Of a stretch of DNA of 64,000 nt, positions 48,245 to 60,804 are shown piece by piece. The notes beneath the pieces were generated by a model. It saw only the letters and a program-made list of their open reading frames with translations, searched no databases and was not told the origin of the DNA. The DNA lies in assembly GCF_020085105.1 (NCBI RefSeq), contig NC_058044.1:31770952-31834951 (forward strand), in the 5' to 3' direction. This stretch comes from Siniperca chuatsi (taxonomy: Eukaryota > Chordata > Actinopteri > Centrarchiformes > Sinipercidae). The translations under genes were made by a program, and so were the position numbers. Every line of letters begins with the position of its first letter. Within the stretch, counting starts at the first letter, position 1.

Positions 48245-50142
48245 TTACAGACCAACGCCATCCTCCGTAAGCTGAGAGTCTTCACAGGCGAAGCCTACCA
48301 CACCGTCTCGGACCGAGAACCCGTACGAAGGTCCCAGTACGGGTTTCTGCAGGCTCCACAGCTCCCATACGTATTTCATGTTCCTGATAATCACCTCGCA
48401 CTTCGCCTCGGTCCAATGCGTACACCTGACATTCACCAGGATCCTTGTGAAATCGGCCAACCGTGTACCCAGGTTGTGACAGTTTCGAGCGCTAGCCGCT
48501 GCGGTACGGGGCTCCCATAGATACCTCAGGTCGCGCACCAGAACGAGAAGGTCTTCTTGTTAGACACCGTTCCGATCATCAATCTCTTAATCCCGAATCC
48601 CGTAGGTATCAGGTTGTAATCTGTCCCGCACAGGGCCATGAAAATTACCTTTTCCATACGCAGTATCTCGTCTCGGAGCAACTCCTCCTTCACTCTAAGG
48701 TAAATGTGTCGACCCGCTTTAGCCAACCTCAGGAAGCGACCGTAGCTGCCCTTCGGCACCGTTCCGCCGATGTAAGCGCTGCTCAACCGCTTGAGTCCGC
48801 TCATAAGCTTCTTTACATGGTCCCTGAATGGTGTCCCCTTTGCGTAGTCGCATTCCCATTCGCTCTGTTCCGTGAGACAGGAACCCTTTCTCTTCACTCC
48901 GCATGAGGGGGGGTGTCCGTTATAGTCACAGCCCGCAAGCGGACCGGAGTCGGGATACAGCGTTTCAAAGATGTGACACACCGCACGTTTTCCGCCGAGG
49001 CCTTTGTCCACCGTCAACAGCCCGTTAAGTCTGGTCCGCGGGTCCGCCTCGAAGAACCTAGACAGAAACGTACTGTACAGAGAGCCTCTGATGCCTCCGC
49101 GATACAAATACCTAGCTACGTCCTCCGCGAGACCGACCGTCCCGCAACCGTCCAACACGGCGTCGAACTCCCGGTGCATCACTAGTGCATCGCTGGTGGC
49201 GAGGACAGGTATAGCAGATCCGCGGTAGTCGGGACAGGCAAACAGCAGGTCTCCGAACACCGACATGTGCATGTCGCGATTCACACTGTAGCTCTTGTTG
49301 TCTATCCGTAAGGTGAGACCCTCTCGTCCGCACGCGGTCAGCACCGCTACCACGTCCGAGTCTCCGGTGCACACAGTCACGTTGCCCTTCAGCTCATTGG
49401 CCAGCTCAACGAGGAGCGTGTCGGCCTCTGTGCTCTTGCACACCAGACAGGCGGCTCTCAACACAGACAGGCGCTCAACCTCGGGGTCTGCGAATGTGGC
49501 CACAAAAACGCTCTCCAAACCCACGGGTCTCTCTATCGCCCCGTCCACGTAGCGCGGATCCACCTCGGGCAGCTCACCGTATTCCGGGGCACGGTCGTCA
49601 ACCACCTTGCGCCTGTACACCTCGTCGTCCAAATGTTCCTGATGGTCCAGGTACTTCTGGTGGAACGTAACAAGGTTATCGACCGAGGTTGTTTCCGGAC
49701 TCTTATCCTCCGAGGGGTCTCCTGTAGCCCCGGTCACTAGGAACAACTTGTTCTTCATGCCCATCTCGGCCAACAGCTTCATCGCGGTGTACTCTATCGC
49801 GCACAGATTGTGCTTGCAGAACTCGATGTGAGGCATTGGGGTACTGCGGAGTCTGAGGTCTCTCACGGCTGGCTTGTGAGCCCTCGCTCCGTCCTTCACC
49901 AGCACTATACACTCACTGTCTGCGTTTTCCGAGAGATAGTAACGCGCAAGCGTTTGGGCCATGTTCAGTATGGACGCCCGCGAATCGTTCTCGACGTAGT
50001 CGCTCTCTTTGACTCTGTGGACGACCATGAGATGGTCTATCAGAGTCCAATCCTGCCTTTGACAGGGCCTCTCGATCAGGTCGAAGGGCGCTAGGTGCGG
50101 GTTTGCGAGCATCGCGTGGATGGCATTGTGTTTCAAGCCCAT
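48245..50142 (-). pseudogene. XPG/FEN-family nuclease, one frameshift near the C-terminus
   Basis: ATG at 50,142 (MGLKHNAIHAMLA) opens 538 codons; a one-base shift near 48,530 moves the reading to a frame ending at 48,245, about 630 codons in total. Family marks in order: an early Asp in WTLIDHLMVVHR (about residue 35), VKDGARAHKP (about 84), the I-region STEADTLLVELA then CTGDSDVVAV (about 239-265), and the helix-hairpin region ALCGTDYNLIPTGFGIKRL (about 508). These carry the acidic metal ligands of FEN/XPG nucleases, which cut flapped DNA or RNA. Herpesvirus vhs proteins are a distant branch that degrades mRNA. Whether this acts on DNA or RNA is unknown. The frameshift may be a read error. 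Confidence 0.7.
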
Positions 50143-50317
50143 GGTAACAAACGAGTGTAGCTTAGCTGTGTATCCAAAAGAGGAAGAGTACGAGGCAAGG
50201 TGATGTCCACACTAGGGCCGAAGTCTAGTTCACCGTCTGCAGGTAGCCCTCTTATGCCCTCCGAAAGGCCTTGTTGGTGCATGGGCCCTGTAATAGGCCC
50301 CGTTGGAAGGACAGCAT

Positions 50318-50842
50318 TCACAGGTCGGTTGGATCCAACCGAGCGTCCGTAGTCCGTCTTGCCACAGAAGCCAACTTGGTCTCAACTCTCATGTTGACAC
50401 ACGTAGGAGCAAGACTGTCCAGCACCTGGGCGCAGAAACAATTGAGCCATGGGAACTTGTTGCGTAGAGTCTTGGAAAGCGTGGGCCTCAAACAACTTCG
50501 TATGGTAACATGGTTGGTACCCGGTCTGATTATCACCAGGTACGCTGCGGACCTTTCGGCCATACTGGACCAACCTCCCGCCGCGTCTTTCTCCCGTTGA
50601 ACACGTCTTTGCACTGCGCGTCGACCGCGACGCCTATGCTCATTGACATACGGTGTGTATCCCACAGACGGCGGCAGGCCTCCCGGGTCAGGGCTCTGGA
50701 CCTGTACAGTTACAACAGCGCGTCCTTAAACGGACTCGGGCGCGTTCAGGTGTCTCACATACTCGGCCACCCAGTCAAGTGTGCTCTCGGGGTTATCCTT
50801 CAGGTCCTTGATCACTCTCAGGAACAGGTCCATGCTTATCAT
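50318..50842 (-). pseudogene. Uncharacterised small viral gene with a stop and frameshifts
   Basis: From ATG 50,842 or 50,834 (MDLFLRVIKDLKDNPEST) coding-like sequence runs to near 50,735, moves frame with a TAA nearby, continues (LYRSRALTREACRRLWD) to near 50,600, then moves again (MAERSAAYLVIIRPGTNH and on) to a stop at 50,318. About 170 codons. It is the last gene before the element's right edge. Family not recognised. Confidence 0.4.
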
Positions 50843-50943
50843 ATTAGGAGGACGAGGACAATCGGGATCCGGAACCAGCCGCCGCTGCCGCCCCCGGGTA
50901 CCTGTCCAAAGACCGCAAAGTGAAATGGTCCCCTGTTGTCCAG

Positions 50944-50944
<1 letters not shown>

Positions 50945-50974
<30 letters not shown>

Positions 50975-50990
50975 CCTCGGCGTCGGCGTC
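50945..50990. repeat. (GACGCA)n hexanucleotide tract near the element end
   Basis: Five GACGCA/GCAGAC units followed by GGCGTC repeats on the opposite sense (GCGTCGGCGTC), forming an imperfect inverted pair within about 50 bases of the right border. Confidence 0.8.
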
Positions 50991-51017
50991 TTCTTCCCGA
51001 TCCTGATGCGTTTCCAC

Positions 51018-51035
51018 GGGTTGCGGGAGGGTTAA
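51018..51035. mobile_element. Right border of the viral element at a TTAA
   Basis: Sequence changes from GC-rich viral to AT-rich fish DNA at GGGTTGCGGGAGGG/TTAA/TAAAATAACAC. Read inward from the host, the element would begin CCCTCCCGCAACCC after TTAA. piggyBac-type elements insert at TTAA and usually begin with CC(C/T). The left end is outside the window, so neither matching terminal repeats nor the second TTAA can be seen. Confidence 0.45.
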
Positions 51036-54000
51036 TAAAATAACACACACAACTGGTTTTTGGACTTACACACACACACACACACTGGTTTTTATATCTT
51101 TGTGGGGCATTCCACACACACACATACTTGTTCCATCTTTGTGGGGATTATTAATAACACACATACATACACAATATCTGGTTTTGCTATCTTTATCTTT
51201 ATCTTATCTAATTATTTCAGCTACTTTAGGTAATCCATTCTTCTTCTGTGTGTTTTTTTCCGGTGGAATACTAATTCTGCATATATTAAGCTACAGAAAC
51301 CATTCAAATGTTAAAACTTGCAAACAAATATTGTGCTTTTCCCCCCAACAATTTATAGAAGTGAAAACCATCAACAATATGGCAGTTTAGCTTCCAGCTT
51401 TTCTAGCAATGCATTTCAGCTCTTAGCTTCATTAGATAATACAGTTCAGATTCCAATTCTAGCAATTAATGTCACATTTCTGCACTGTAAAGCAATGCTT
51501 TGCAATTTATTCTTCTTCTGAGTGTTTTTTGGTTGAGTTGAACTTCTGCAAACTTTCAGCTACAGAAACAATTCAAATGTAAAAATGTTATGCTCCTTAA
51601 GGACATCTATGTTTTTATTCAACTTTTCAACTCAACTTTTACAACTCCCAGTTCTACCAGTTTTACATTTCAGCTTCCAGGTTTTTGAGCTGTCTAGTCT
51701 AATACATTTGAGCTTTCAGATTTCAGATTCAGGCAAATTCATTTCAGATTTCTGCATTCCCATGCATTTTCAGCAGGAAATGCAATTTTTCTCGTTAGTG
51801 GGAATGCTGGTTAAACATTCACACTATTGTTATTCAAATCCTGTGTTCTTCTGCAAAAAAAAGCTTTATTATTGGGTGTGAATGTTCTTCTACGAAAAAA
51901 TATTTATTAATGTGAGAGCTGGCACACACTTTTGTTCTCTTCTTTTGTTATCTTTGTTCTTTATTATTTATTATTATTTCGCCCTTTTTTTGACATCTAA
52001 CTACTCCTGTACCGTTTGTCCTAGAAACTTCGCTTCAACATCAAATATTTACATGCAATAGTACATATTCTTCATGAGATTTATGCTGTTACTTTTCTTT
52101 ATTCTAACATGTTTCAGTGATTTTACACATTTTTTTAAGTATTACAATTTATAATGGGAAGTCTATGGGAGCACTGTTTGAAAGCTAAAGTCTCAACAAC
52201 TACAAGTGCTAAAGTATTCATATTTATTCATATATGGACAGCTGCCCCATGTGAAAATGCTTAACATATTAAAACATGATACCTATTGCACCACCATGTG
52301 GTCATTTATTATGTGTTTTACCTTTTGGCTAATAACTCATGAACCGTGAGGTGTAGCAAAACAGTATTTGTGGAGTGTGTTCCTTGGATGATGCCGATTT
52401 GACTGATAAAGGCCAAGTCCATTTGCGCCTAGAAAAATATTCCGCCATTTTAGATTTTTTGAAAAACACATTTTTTGCTACTTTTGGGACATACTTCATC
52501 CAATCCACCCGGAACTTTGGCAGGATCATCTACAGACTTGACTGACTCTGTGGTCAGGCCCTGGTAATGGTTAGCTTCCCTGTTAGATAGCAAGGTTCTG
52601 GTATTGATGCTGCCTCTGGCCAGTCCCTCTTATAACGTTGCCCTCATGAAGAAAGTGGCTTTAAACTTTATGTCAATCATTCAGTGCAACTCCTGCACTC
52701 TTTAATGTTATTATTTAGCATTTAGATTGATATGCATTTTAAAAAACAGTCTTCTTTTGTTGTCTGGTAACAGTGTGTCTGAATAGTGCAGTGGTTTAAG
52801 GTGTTGCCAATTGTATCCCCTTGTCAGTTGTGAGTTTGAATCCTGCTAAGGCCATGATAACCACATTTAGTGAAGTTGTACAGCTGGCAATGCTGAACAA
52901 GTCTGTAGCATTTGATAGAATTTTACCTGTAGGAGGCACTAAAGGATTGAAAACAGCAGCCACAGCCAACATCTTCCAGCTCTCGCGTGTAATTTCTCAT
53001 TGCCCATTCTAGTTACTTTGTCGCCATTCTTTGGCTCCTGTGCCATTTGTCCTAGAAACTTTCGTTTCACCGTGAAATCGTACATATTCTTCATGAGATT
53101 TATGTTATTACTTTGCTTTATTCTAACATGTTTCAGTGATTTTACATATTTTTTTAAACACAAGGAATACAATAGGGACCTCGCAGCAGTCGCTGCTCGG
53201 GACCTGAAAATCTGAGCGATTTCAATGGGGTTCCCAGCACCGCTGGCTCCACGATGCATTGCATTCCCTTCACTTCAATGTAAAAACATAGAGAGCGTGG
53301 CATTTCTCTCCAGCAGTTAACACTCAAGCGTGTACACACACATACTCGCACATACACACACACCTTAGATTAGATTATACGGTAAGTGATCTGTCTGGAT
53401 GAAGGGATAAGGGAGACATAGAGAAGGAAAAACCAAGGAAGAAGGCTGTAAAATAGGTAAAAAAAGATTTGTATTGATTTTTATATGTACGACCAGTGAG
53501 GCAGAGAGAGAGAGAGGCTGCAATTGTGCTCTGCCTTCCTGTCACCCATTATCATCATCATTAGGTTAACTTCCATCATCATCACCATCATTTTCATTGT
53601 AAAGATTACATCCATCCACATGACTGAAGCATTAGCCACAAAGATCACATCAGCACAATTTTTATCTGGACCCTGCAACCACTTTGTGGAAGCTAATGGG
53701 AATGCAAACAAAGTACATCAACCAAAATATTCTCTCAAAGGCGGGGCTTAGCAGGAAAATGGCCATACCTTATTAACGGTTTGTCGAAGCATCGTCATTT
53801 TGGTGGATATGTTCAGTCCGTGTTTGGGAATAGGCGTGCCAAAGCATTTTGAGCCCGACCCATAGGGGGCGCCACAAATGCCAAAAAACTGTACCTCAAA
53901 ACCTGGTGGATAGAATTTCACCAGAAGCGTGGTCTGGGGGCAAGTATTAACCACAATCTGAAGTGTCTGTTCATCGTTATCTGTTTTTTATGCCTTCCCT

Positions 54001-54780
54001 CCATTTGCTATGAGCTGGAACGAGCAAGAGACAAACTTGGTACCATAACTGGAGATGACAAAGAAGTGCTTCACAAAAACTAGAATTCTAATCGGCCTAA
54101 AGGTGGTGCTATAATTTACAGCCAAAAAAGTTACAATTTTGACAGACCACCCCAGCTCAATGTGCTCTACAAGAAAGCCTCATGGACCAATAATGTTCGC
54201 CTAACTAGATTTTCCGCCATTTTTAATTTTTTGAAAAACATTTTTGAGATCTCCTCCTAAACCATGGGTCCGATTGTTACCAAATGTTTGGTGGATCATC
54301 ATTGGACCAAGCTTATCAAATGTTGCATAAGGCTTGTTGATATTTTATTTAGTTTTCGAGATATTGACCAATGAACTTGAAAAGGGGCATGGCTCACTAC
54401 GTAAACAGACCAAAGTCAACAACTGTTGGCTCAGTCATCACAAAACTTAAAGGTTATGTCCACAGAAGTACCTGAAACATACCCTGGAAGTTTCATTCAC
54501 ATCGACCACTAAGGTGCACTACAAATGCAAAAAATGGGTGTGGAATAACGAAAAATCACATTGGTCTCAATCCTTCTTTAAGCAGAATTAAAGTAGCTGA
54601 AGTGACTTTGCTCGGCTTTGTGAAGCCTGACACCCACTCGTTGCTGCTAGTGGCTTTAGGTTTGGCTAATTGAGCTGCTTCCTCCTGTTGAGCGAAAAAG
54701 GGTTTGAACGTACAAATTGCCGCTATATTTCTTATTCTTCTTCTTATTATTAGATTGAATTAAAATGCCATTGTTATAAA
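51036..54780. repeat. Host intergenic DNA rich in interspersed repeats
   Basis: AT-rich, with no gene. A segment of about 130 bases (TTTGTCCTAGAAACTT ... ATTCTTCATGAGATTTATG ... CATGTTTCAGTGATTTTAC) occurs at about 52,003-52,138 and 53,034-53,158 in the same direction. Another (CCGCCATTTT(T)A ... TTTTTTGAAAAACA) occurs near 52,440 and 54,210. CTACAGAAAC(C/A)ATTCAAATGT recurs near 51,291 and 51,560. The block ends in a TTATTCTTCTTCTTATTATTAG tail near 54,755. It looks like nested copies of non-autonomous teleost elements; class not determined. (CA)n-rich sequence lies at 51,040-51,180. Confidence 0.5.
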
Positions 54781-56853
54781 AACAAAAGCAGCAGTAACTA
54801 TAGACATATAGCTGCTCTTGTCATATAACATTGTTGCAGCTGGTCTTCATCCAGTTAAATTAATGAAATAATTCATGATGACAAACACATCGTTTCTTGG
54901 GACTTGAGGGACTCTGTTAAACCTGCAGTTCCCATGAAGCTTTACTAGCACGGCAGCACACATAATAAGTCACTGTAACTGTTGGTTTCTCTCTCATCCA
55001 TGATATCTACCAATGCTCTCCTTTAATGCCACACTTTTTAGCTGAAATATCTTCTGTCTAAAAAATATATCTGCCATTCAACTAGCAGGACAGGGAGTCT
55101 CTTCTGTCGAGCTGGTCACCTAACCTAAAAGGTCTTGGGGCTACAGGAAATGGCGTTTGTTGAAGACAGCTAAAAAAAAAAATTAGACAATAGCTAAAAA
55201 ACACAAGTATTAAATAAACAGTAACATTAGATCTTTTCTTTTAATTTCCATATATTTTATTTTATTATTATTATTATACTATTTTTATTTTATTTTATAC
55301 TTATACCCACCTGGTACTTAATTTATTTTCTGACCTGTATTATAGTGTATTGTATTATTTATTTTTTTTGCTAGTACTTCTCCTGTGTGCGCTGACGTAA
55401 AGGCGAGCTGCTGTAACAAAGAGTTTCCCTTCGGGGATCAATAAAGGATTTCTGATTCTGATATATGGAGTGAACATGAACAACACAACATACTACTGAG
55501 CAGGTTTATGTTCAAGGCTGGATTTTGTTTTAGTAATTTGTGTTATTGCAGGTGTCAGTGTGATTTTGAATGAGGTTGTCATCATTCTGGAACAGAAGTA
55601 TTTCTGGTTTTACTTCAGATCTCTATAGCAAGAAAATGATTTTCAACATGTCTCCTATTATGGAGGCTCCAAAGTAGGGGGATAAATTGTGATGTAACAA
55701 CTAAAGGTTCATGTTTTAACAAGTAATTGAAAGGTACTAACAGCTTATTGTTTTAAAGAGCAGAAGCCCATGCTTGCCTTATGTTAACAGAGTGAGTAAC
55801 TGAGAGAAGACAGAGAGCAGACATTATTATCTCAGCCTTGAACCTCGAGACTTTGCTATGAGAAGGGTTACTCAGGATAAAGACAGATTTAATGTTGTAA
55901 GACAGAGAATCTCAGAAAGGCTTGTATTCACAGTTATGTGATTTCAAGAACCTAAAGTATTAACACAATGTATCTAGTGAGTTATTCACATTGTGTACTG
56001 TGATAATGTCCTCTAAAGAGAGGCACAGAAAAACAGCTGCAGGAACAAAAGGGAAGTGAAGATGTATTTTGTAAAGGCTTTGCCCTTCAAGAGCTGACAC
56101 TATAGACCTTTTTCATAGCAGACATTTTGAACTGTTACATCAAGATAAGCACAGGTTTAACTAATACCAGTAACAATGGCTCTGCTCCTTTTAATGCCCC
56201 AGTTATACTGCATTTATGTAGTATGGGATTTACGGTCATTTACAGTTTCTGACTTGTAAATACCATCAACATCGACTGAGAAGTGGATGCCTCACATTAG
56301 TCAATGTCTGTCGTTCAAGATAATCAAACACACATTTAGCAATGGATATAGTGCTATTTTTTCAATGCAAAGTACTCTGCAGTCATACAACTTCTTGAGT
56401 TGTGAAAACTGGTAAGTCATATCCATGGAAAGCTATCCTATATGTCTATCATCCATCCCATATGACGTGAATGCTACACAAACCCTTTGAGCCAGGATGC
56501 AAAACACAAGGTCCTGGAACTGACGCATTGCGTTTTTTGTGTATTTTTAACATGTAAAAATATATTTATGGATTCTATATGGTGATGACTTCAGGGTCAA
56601 CAATAGCAACATTAAGCCATGGCCACTTTTACAATTGCTACTGTATATTTGATGAATCTTATCAAACTTTTGACTAAAAACTATATCCACCACCGAACCA
56701 CACCCAACCCCCTCCTCTAAGGAAGGTTAAGGTGCTACAAACACCAACCTCTGTCAGATGAACCTTATGAAGTAGTGATTATTTTGTTGTAATGTGCGAA
56801 ACAAACGGCAGGCGGCAGCACCGGCGCCCAGCAGTGTGGAGTCCAGCGCAGAC
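54781..56853. other. Host intergenic DNA with a retroposon 3' tail
   Basis: No gene found. CTTCGGGGATCAATAAAGGA followed by TTTCTGATTCTG at about 55,433-55,461 is the kind of 3' tail found on teleost LINE/SINE copies. The rest, including T-rich runs near 55,250-55,370, shows nothing I can assign. Confidence 0.4.
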
Positions 56854-56861
56854 GGAAGAAG

Positions 56862-57368
56862 TAGTGATGGGAAGTTCGGCTCTTTTCAGAGAGCCGGCTC
56901 TTTTGGCTCAGCTCCAAAAAAAGAGTCGGCTCTTTCGACTCCTGAACGGCTCTCAATTTTTTGTAGGCCTTTATTTTACCATAACTTTGCAAAAATGAAT
57001 GGTTTATGTGTTGAAAACCCTTTCATGTGCAGTGTTTTATGAGAATCCTTATAATTGTCTAATTTTGTGCATTTATTCTGTAACCCAAACCCTAACAGAG
57101 GACTCCACTGCAACTTAACGACACTGAGTGGAGCGTCGCTCCACTTCTCAGCACCCCCCTCTCTGTTTTTACATAATGGTATGATCCCATATCCTCACAT
57201 CTGATTGGCCGCGATGCCATTGCTGACCAATCAAAACAAAGTTCTGCCTCGAGCAGAGCTCAGGCTGAGCACTGAGGGAAGCAGCGAATAGAAAAAAACT
57301 GGGCTCTTCTGATTCACTACAAAGCATCGGCTCTCAGAGCCGCATCTTTTGCGCAGGACACAACACTA
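56862..57368. mobile_element. Non-autonomous hAT element with 8-bp target duplication
   Basis: The 507-base element starts TAGTGATGGGAAGTTCGGC and ends GGACACAACACTA; TAGTG and CACTA form short terminal inverted repeats. GGAAGAAG flanks it on both sides (56,854-56,861 and 57,369-57,376), a perfect 8-bp target duplication as made by hAT transposases. Inside are repeated GGCTCTTTT-type motifs in both directions (GAGCCGGCTC, GGCTCTCAGAGCC), common in hAT MITEs. It has no transposase frame. It splits the GC-rich sequence upstream of pold4. Confidence 0.88.
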
Positions 57369-57376
57369 GGAAGAAG

Positions 57377-58466
57377 ACGCGCCGTCGTCCCGTGTCGCTG
57401 CAGACGGCAGGAAGAGGCCCGCCCGGCACCGCAGTCCCGAGGTCAGCTCCGCAGGTGGCAGAAGCCTTTAGCTGCTGAACCGGGTGTGTTGTGTCGAGCT
57501 TAGCATGAGACATTAGCTTGTTTCCTGCAGCTCTGAGTGTCGATACGTAGCCATACTGTAGCTGTTTTGAATGGTCAAGTCGTCCGAAATGGAATCAAGT
57601 AACGTTACTGAGAGATGACACTGCGCGTGCGTGCAGCCGAAGCCCAGCCGGGGTCCCGCGGTGTCCCAGCCGGGGTCCCGCGGTGTCCCAGCCGGGTCCC
57701 GTGAGGTCCCAGCGGGGTCCCGTGGGAGAGGAGGGCAGCGGTTCGTCGCAGCACTGTCCCACCGGGATATATGTTTGTAAGAAGCAGGTCAGCAGAAGTC
57801 ACCAGCTTTTTCCATAGGATCTGCTGGGACCATATCAGAGTGCAGCTTCGGGACAGAAGAACCTGAGCAGGCCCGGGGCGGCGGGCTGTTGCTGCGCGCT
57901 CACAGCAGGCTGCGCGCTCACAGCAGTAGTAGTGCAGCCTGTGCGCAGACTCAGCTGTACATACGAGGTTAACGTGAATGTTTTGGACACTTCATTATTG
58001 CTTTGGAACTAATGATTATTAAAACTTCATAGCTGAAACTGCCTTGTTAATTCTTCATTTGAATATAAATAGTGTTTACACCTGAGAGGCAGCAGCTACT
58101 AACATGCCTCTTAAGGTGAATTAAATGAGTTGGATTTGAACAAATGTGAGTGCTTCAGCTGCAGAAGTAAGCCCTGTCATCTCCACGCATTGAGAGCTGA
58201 TAGAACTGGATTGTGGTTGGTTTACCCTGTAGTTCATTTTAAATGTGCAGAAAATAATACTTAATAACTGCACTGGCATCTCTTCAACCCCTCTCATTTG
58301 TGTGCGTCAAACGTGACAACTATTACCAAATCAGCAGACGGCCCGGCCCGGCGACCCGAGCTCTGGTCTTTTTCGATTTTCTCATTCACAACTATTAACA
58401 TCCTTTCAGAATAAAATCCCCTCACTCACTGTTATTAAGGCTCTATTATCTGTGTGTGTGTTCTAG
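57377..58466 (+). promoter_or_regulatory. GC-rich promoter and 5' non-coding region of pold4 (tentative)
   Basis: The 57,377-57,530 stretch is GC- and CpG-rich (ACGCGCCGTCGTCCCGTG) and continues the GC-rich sequence left of the hAT element. pold4's ATG exon begins with a clear acceptor (TTCTAG/ATCAG at 58,467), so a non-coding first exon must lie upstream, plausibly here. The donor cannot be fixed by eye. A minisatellite lies at 57,644-57,727. Confidence 0.45.
57644..57727. repeat. GC-rich minisatellite, about 23-bp unit, four copies
   Basis: CAGCCGGGGTCCCGCGGTGTCC recurs about four times with decay toward the right (CAGCGGGGTCCCGTGGG). It creates a spurious minus-strand open frame. Confidence 0.85.
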
Positions 58467-58476
58467 ATCAGTCACC

Positions 58477-60765
58477 ATGACAACCAAGCGTGGACTCATA
58501 ACTGATTCATTCAAGGTGGTGAAGAAAGCAAGGAGGGGGGGGGGACGAGCGAAGAGGCCTCCTCCTCCACAGACAGGTGATCAGTGCTTCAGTGTGTTCT
58601 GTGTTCCCCCTCAGTGACAGTCAGTGACTCCAGAGCTCAGTCAGCAGCTTCTCTTTTGAATTGGTGTTTCCTTCAGTTCCAGGTAGCTTTTCCATTGTTC
58701 TATGTGCTTGAATGTAAAATTCAAGATGTCATGTCCACTTTACATTATGAGTAAGTCATTGGAGTTATTGTAGTATTGTTTTGGTGCTACCGTTGATTTA
58801 AAATGACATTTTTTGATGTTGATTTGAGTAGAATATTATTGATTTTGGACCGGTGTCATTCATCTCTGGTACTTTGTTTGTAGTGACTTGAATTCTCTCT
58901 GAATCTTTTGCCTGGAGCAGAGGCTGAAAGTGAAACGGTCCAAGAGGAGGGGCTGCAGAAGCTCAGAGCGTTTGATCTGGACTGGAGATTTGGGCCCTGC
59001 ACCGGTAACATCCCTACACATGTACACACTGTGGAATATCTGGCTTTGGCATAAAAACAGAGATAAGATAAAGTAGTGTCAACTGAAATACTGTTATGTC
59101 CCCTTTGCATTTCCCCCATGGATTTCCCTGAACTGATTTCTTCCTTTATGCAGTTCTGCTTCATCATGTAGGGTAGTAGCAGTGAGGCCCGGTCCGGCGG
59201 TGTGCATAGTTTTTCCAACCTAATTCTTGTCTCATTTGTGCTCTGATAAACAGTAAATTCATCATATTCGGTGCTCATATCGCTAGTTTCCAAGCTAAGC
59301 TACTGTAGCTGTCATATTGGTGGGCTGTGAGCTGGTAAAAGTGTTTGACTCTACTGATGTTCACCGGAGCTTCCGATTGTCTGGAGATTGCCTGAAACTG
59401 CTCATTCTGTAGACCAACTTGTCTAAATTTCAGATCAGTCATGCAAGTGCAACATACAGAAGCAGCCAGTTTAAAAAGCACTAAAATCACTCGCTCCGAG
59501 CCCCAAACAAAAAGCCAAATCAGTTTAATCAGCATTACTGCATACACACTGGATGTCTCGGATCGTTGGCAACACTGAATGTGAGGCTTCGCAGAGTGTA
59601 AGTGACACGATTGGTGAATATGGTCTTTATGTAGCTCTCTAGGAGCCCATTTAAACCCTTAAAGAAAGCTTGCATACTTACTGATCACTTTGAATCTTAT
59701 TTCAGAAATCTGTTGGGAAACATTGATGGGCATGCAGGGGGTTGAAGCTGTATATTGTAATTATATATATTAGGGCTGTCAAATTTAACACATTCATTTG
59801 GATCATTCATTTTAAAAATAACACATTAAAAACATAAATGAACACATTTAATGATCTGTTGTGGCCACATTTTAGGCTAAGTGATGGGCTTCTCTTCAAC
59901 GAAAAAATGTCTGAAGTTTGATTGATTTCTAATTGTCCACCACATTTCTATTCAATGCTTTACTCATGTGCCACAATAATGGAATGTTTTTGAGTTAAAA
60001 TATCTTCATTTGGGGCTTTTCCAAGCAAATATTGATATATGTGATTGTTTGTGATTAAAATCAGTATATATATATTTCTGCCACTCCATGAATAATTCTC
60101 TAGATCCGCACTTGAATTGAGAAGATCAATATTAGTTTAGTCTTTGTGTGCCCAGGATGTGATTAGCCTAGCTTAGCACACAGATGGCAAGCAGGGGTAA
60201 ATTGCTAGCCTAGCTCTAACAAAAAAGATAAAACAACACCCTTCAACAAGTCCAGTTAAATAGATGTTATGATTTCCTGAAAGGCTGGACTCAGACAAGG
60301 GGTATGAAGGTAAAAAAGGTTTATTAATAAATATGGAAATGATGGGGGGTGAAAGCCAGGGTTTGGAATCCAGAGCAGGCAGGGAGGAAGTGGAGGTAGT
60401 GGCGGTGGAGTGGCAGAGGGAAGCCTGGCTGACAGGCAGGAAGAAGCGGGAGGCAGGCAGGCAAGCAGTGATCCTCAAGCACAAAACAGGTTAGCAGATT
60501 GCAGGCAGACAGGAAGCAGAACAGTCAAAAGCTTACTCGTAGCAGAACTTGGCTGACTCGTTACTACCGCGATCCATTCAACTTCATCCATTCAATCTGC
60601 CGATGAATGGATGAAGTGACGGAGTAGATTTAATGCAGGAGATGAGCTAAGAGGAGCCAGGTGTGTAGACTGGGCAGGGTGATAGGTAGATGAACGCCAG
60701 GTGAGTGAGAGCAGTGGAGCCGAGAGCCAGTAAAGAGACACGGGAGGACCAGCCACGGCCACGCC

Positions 60766-60804
<39 letters not shown>

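Noticed and set aside
1-51031. piggyBac transposase, herpesviral DNA polymerase, terminase, helicase or primase genes
   Set aside because: I looked for their catalytic motifs in the open frames and found none. They may lie left of the window.
51100-54000. Several short open frames in host DNA (for example 51,585-51,881 and 53,000-53,215)
   Set aside because: Low-complexity AT-rich sequence in interspersed repeats, with no protein-like composition.
57605-57802. Minus-strand 65-codon frame in GC-rich DNA
   Set aside because: Explained by the 23-bp minisatellite at 57,644-57,727.
59275-59547. Minus-strand frame with a hydrophobic stretch inside a pold4 intron
   Set aside because: No start context, no splice or family support; intronic noise is more likely.
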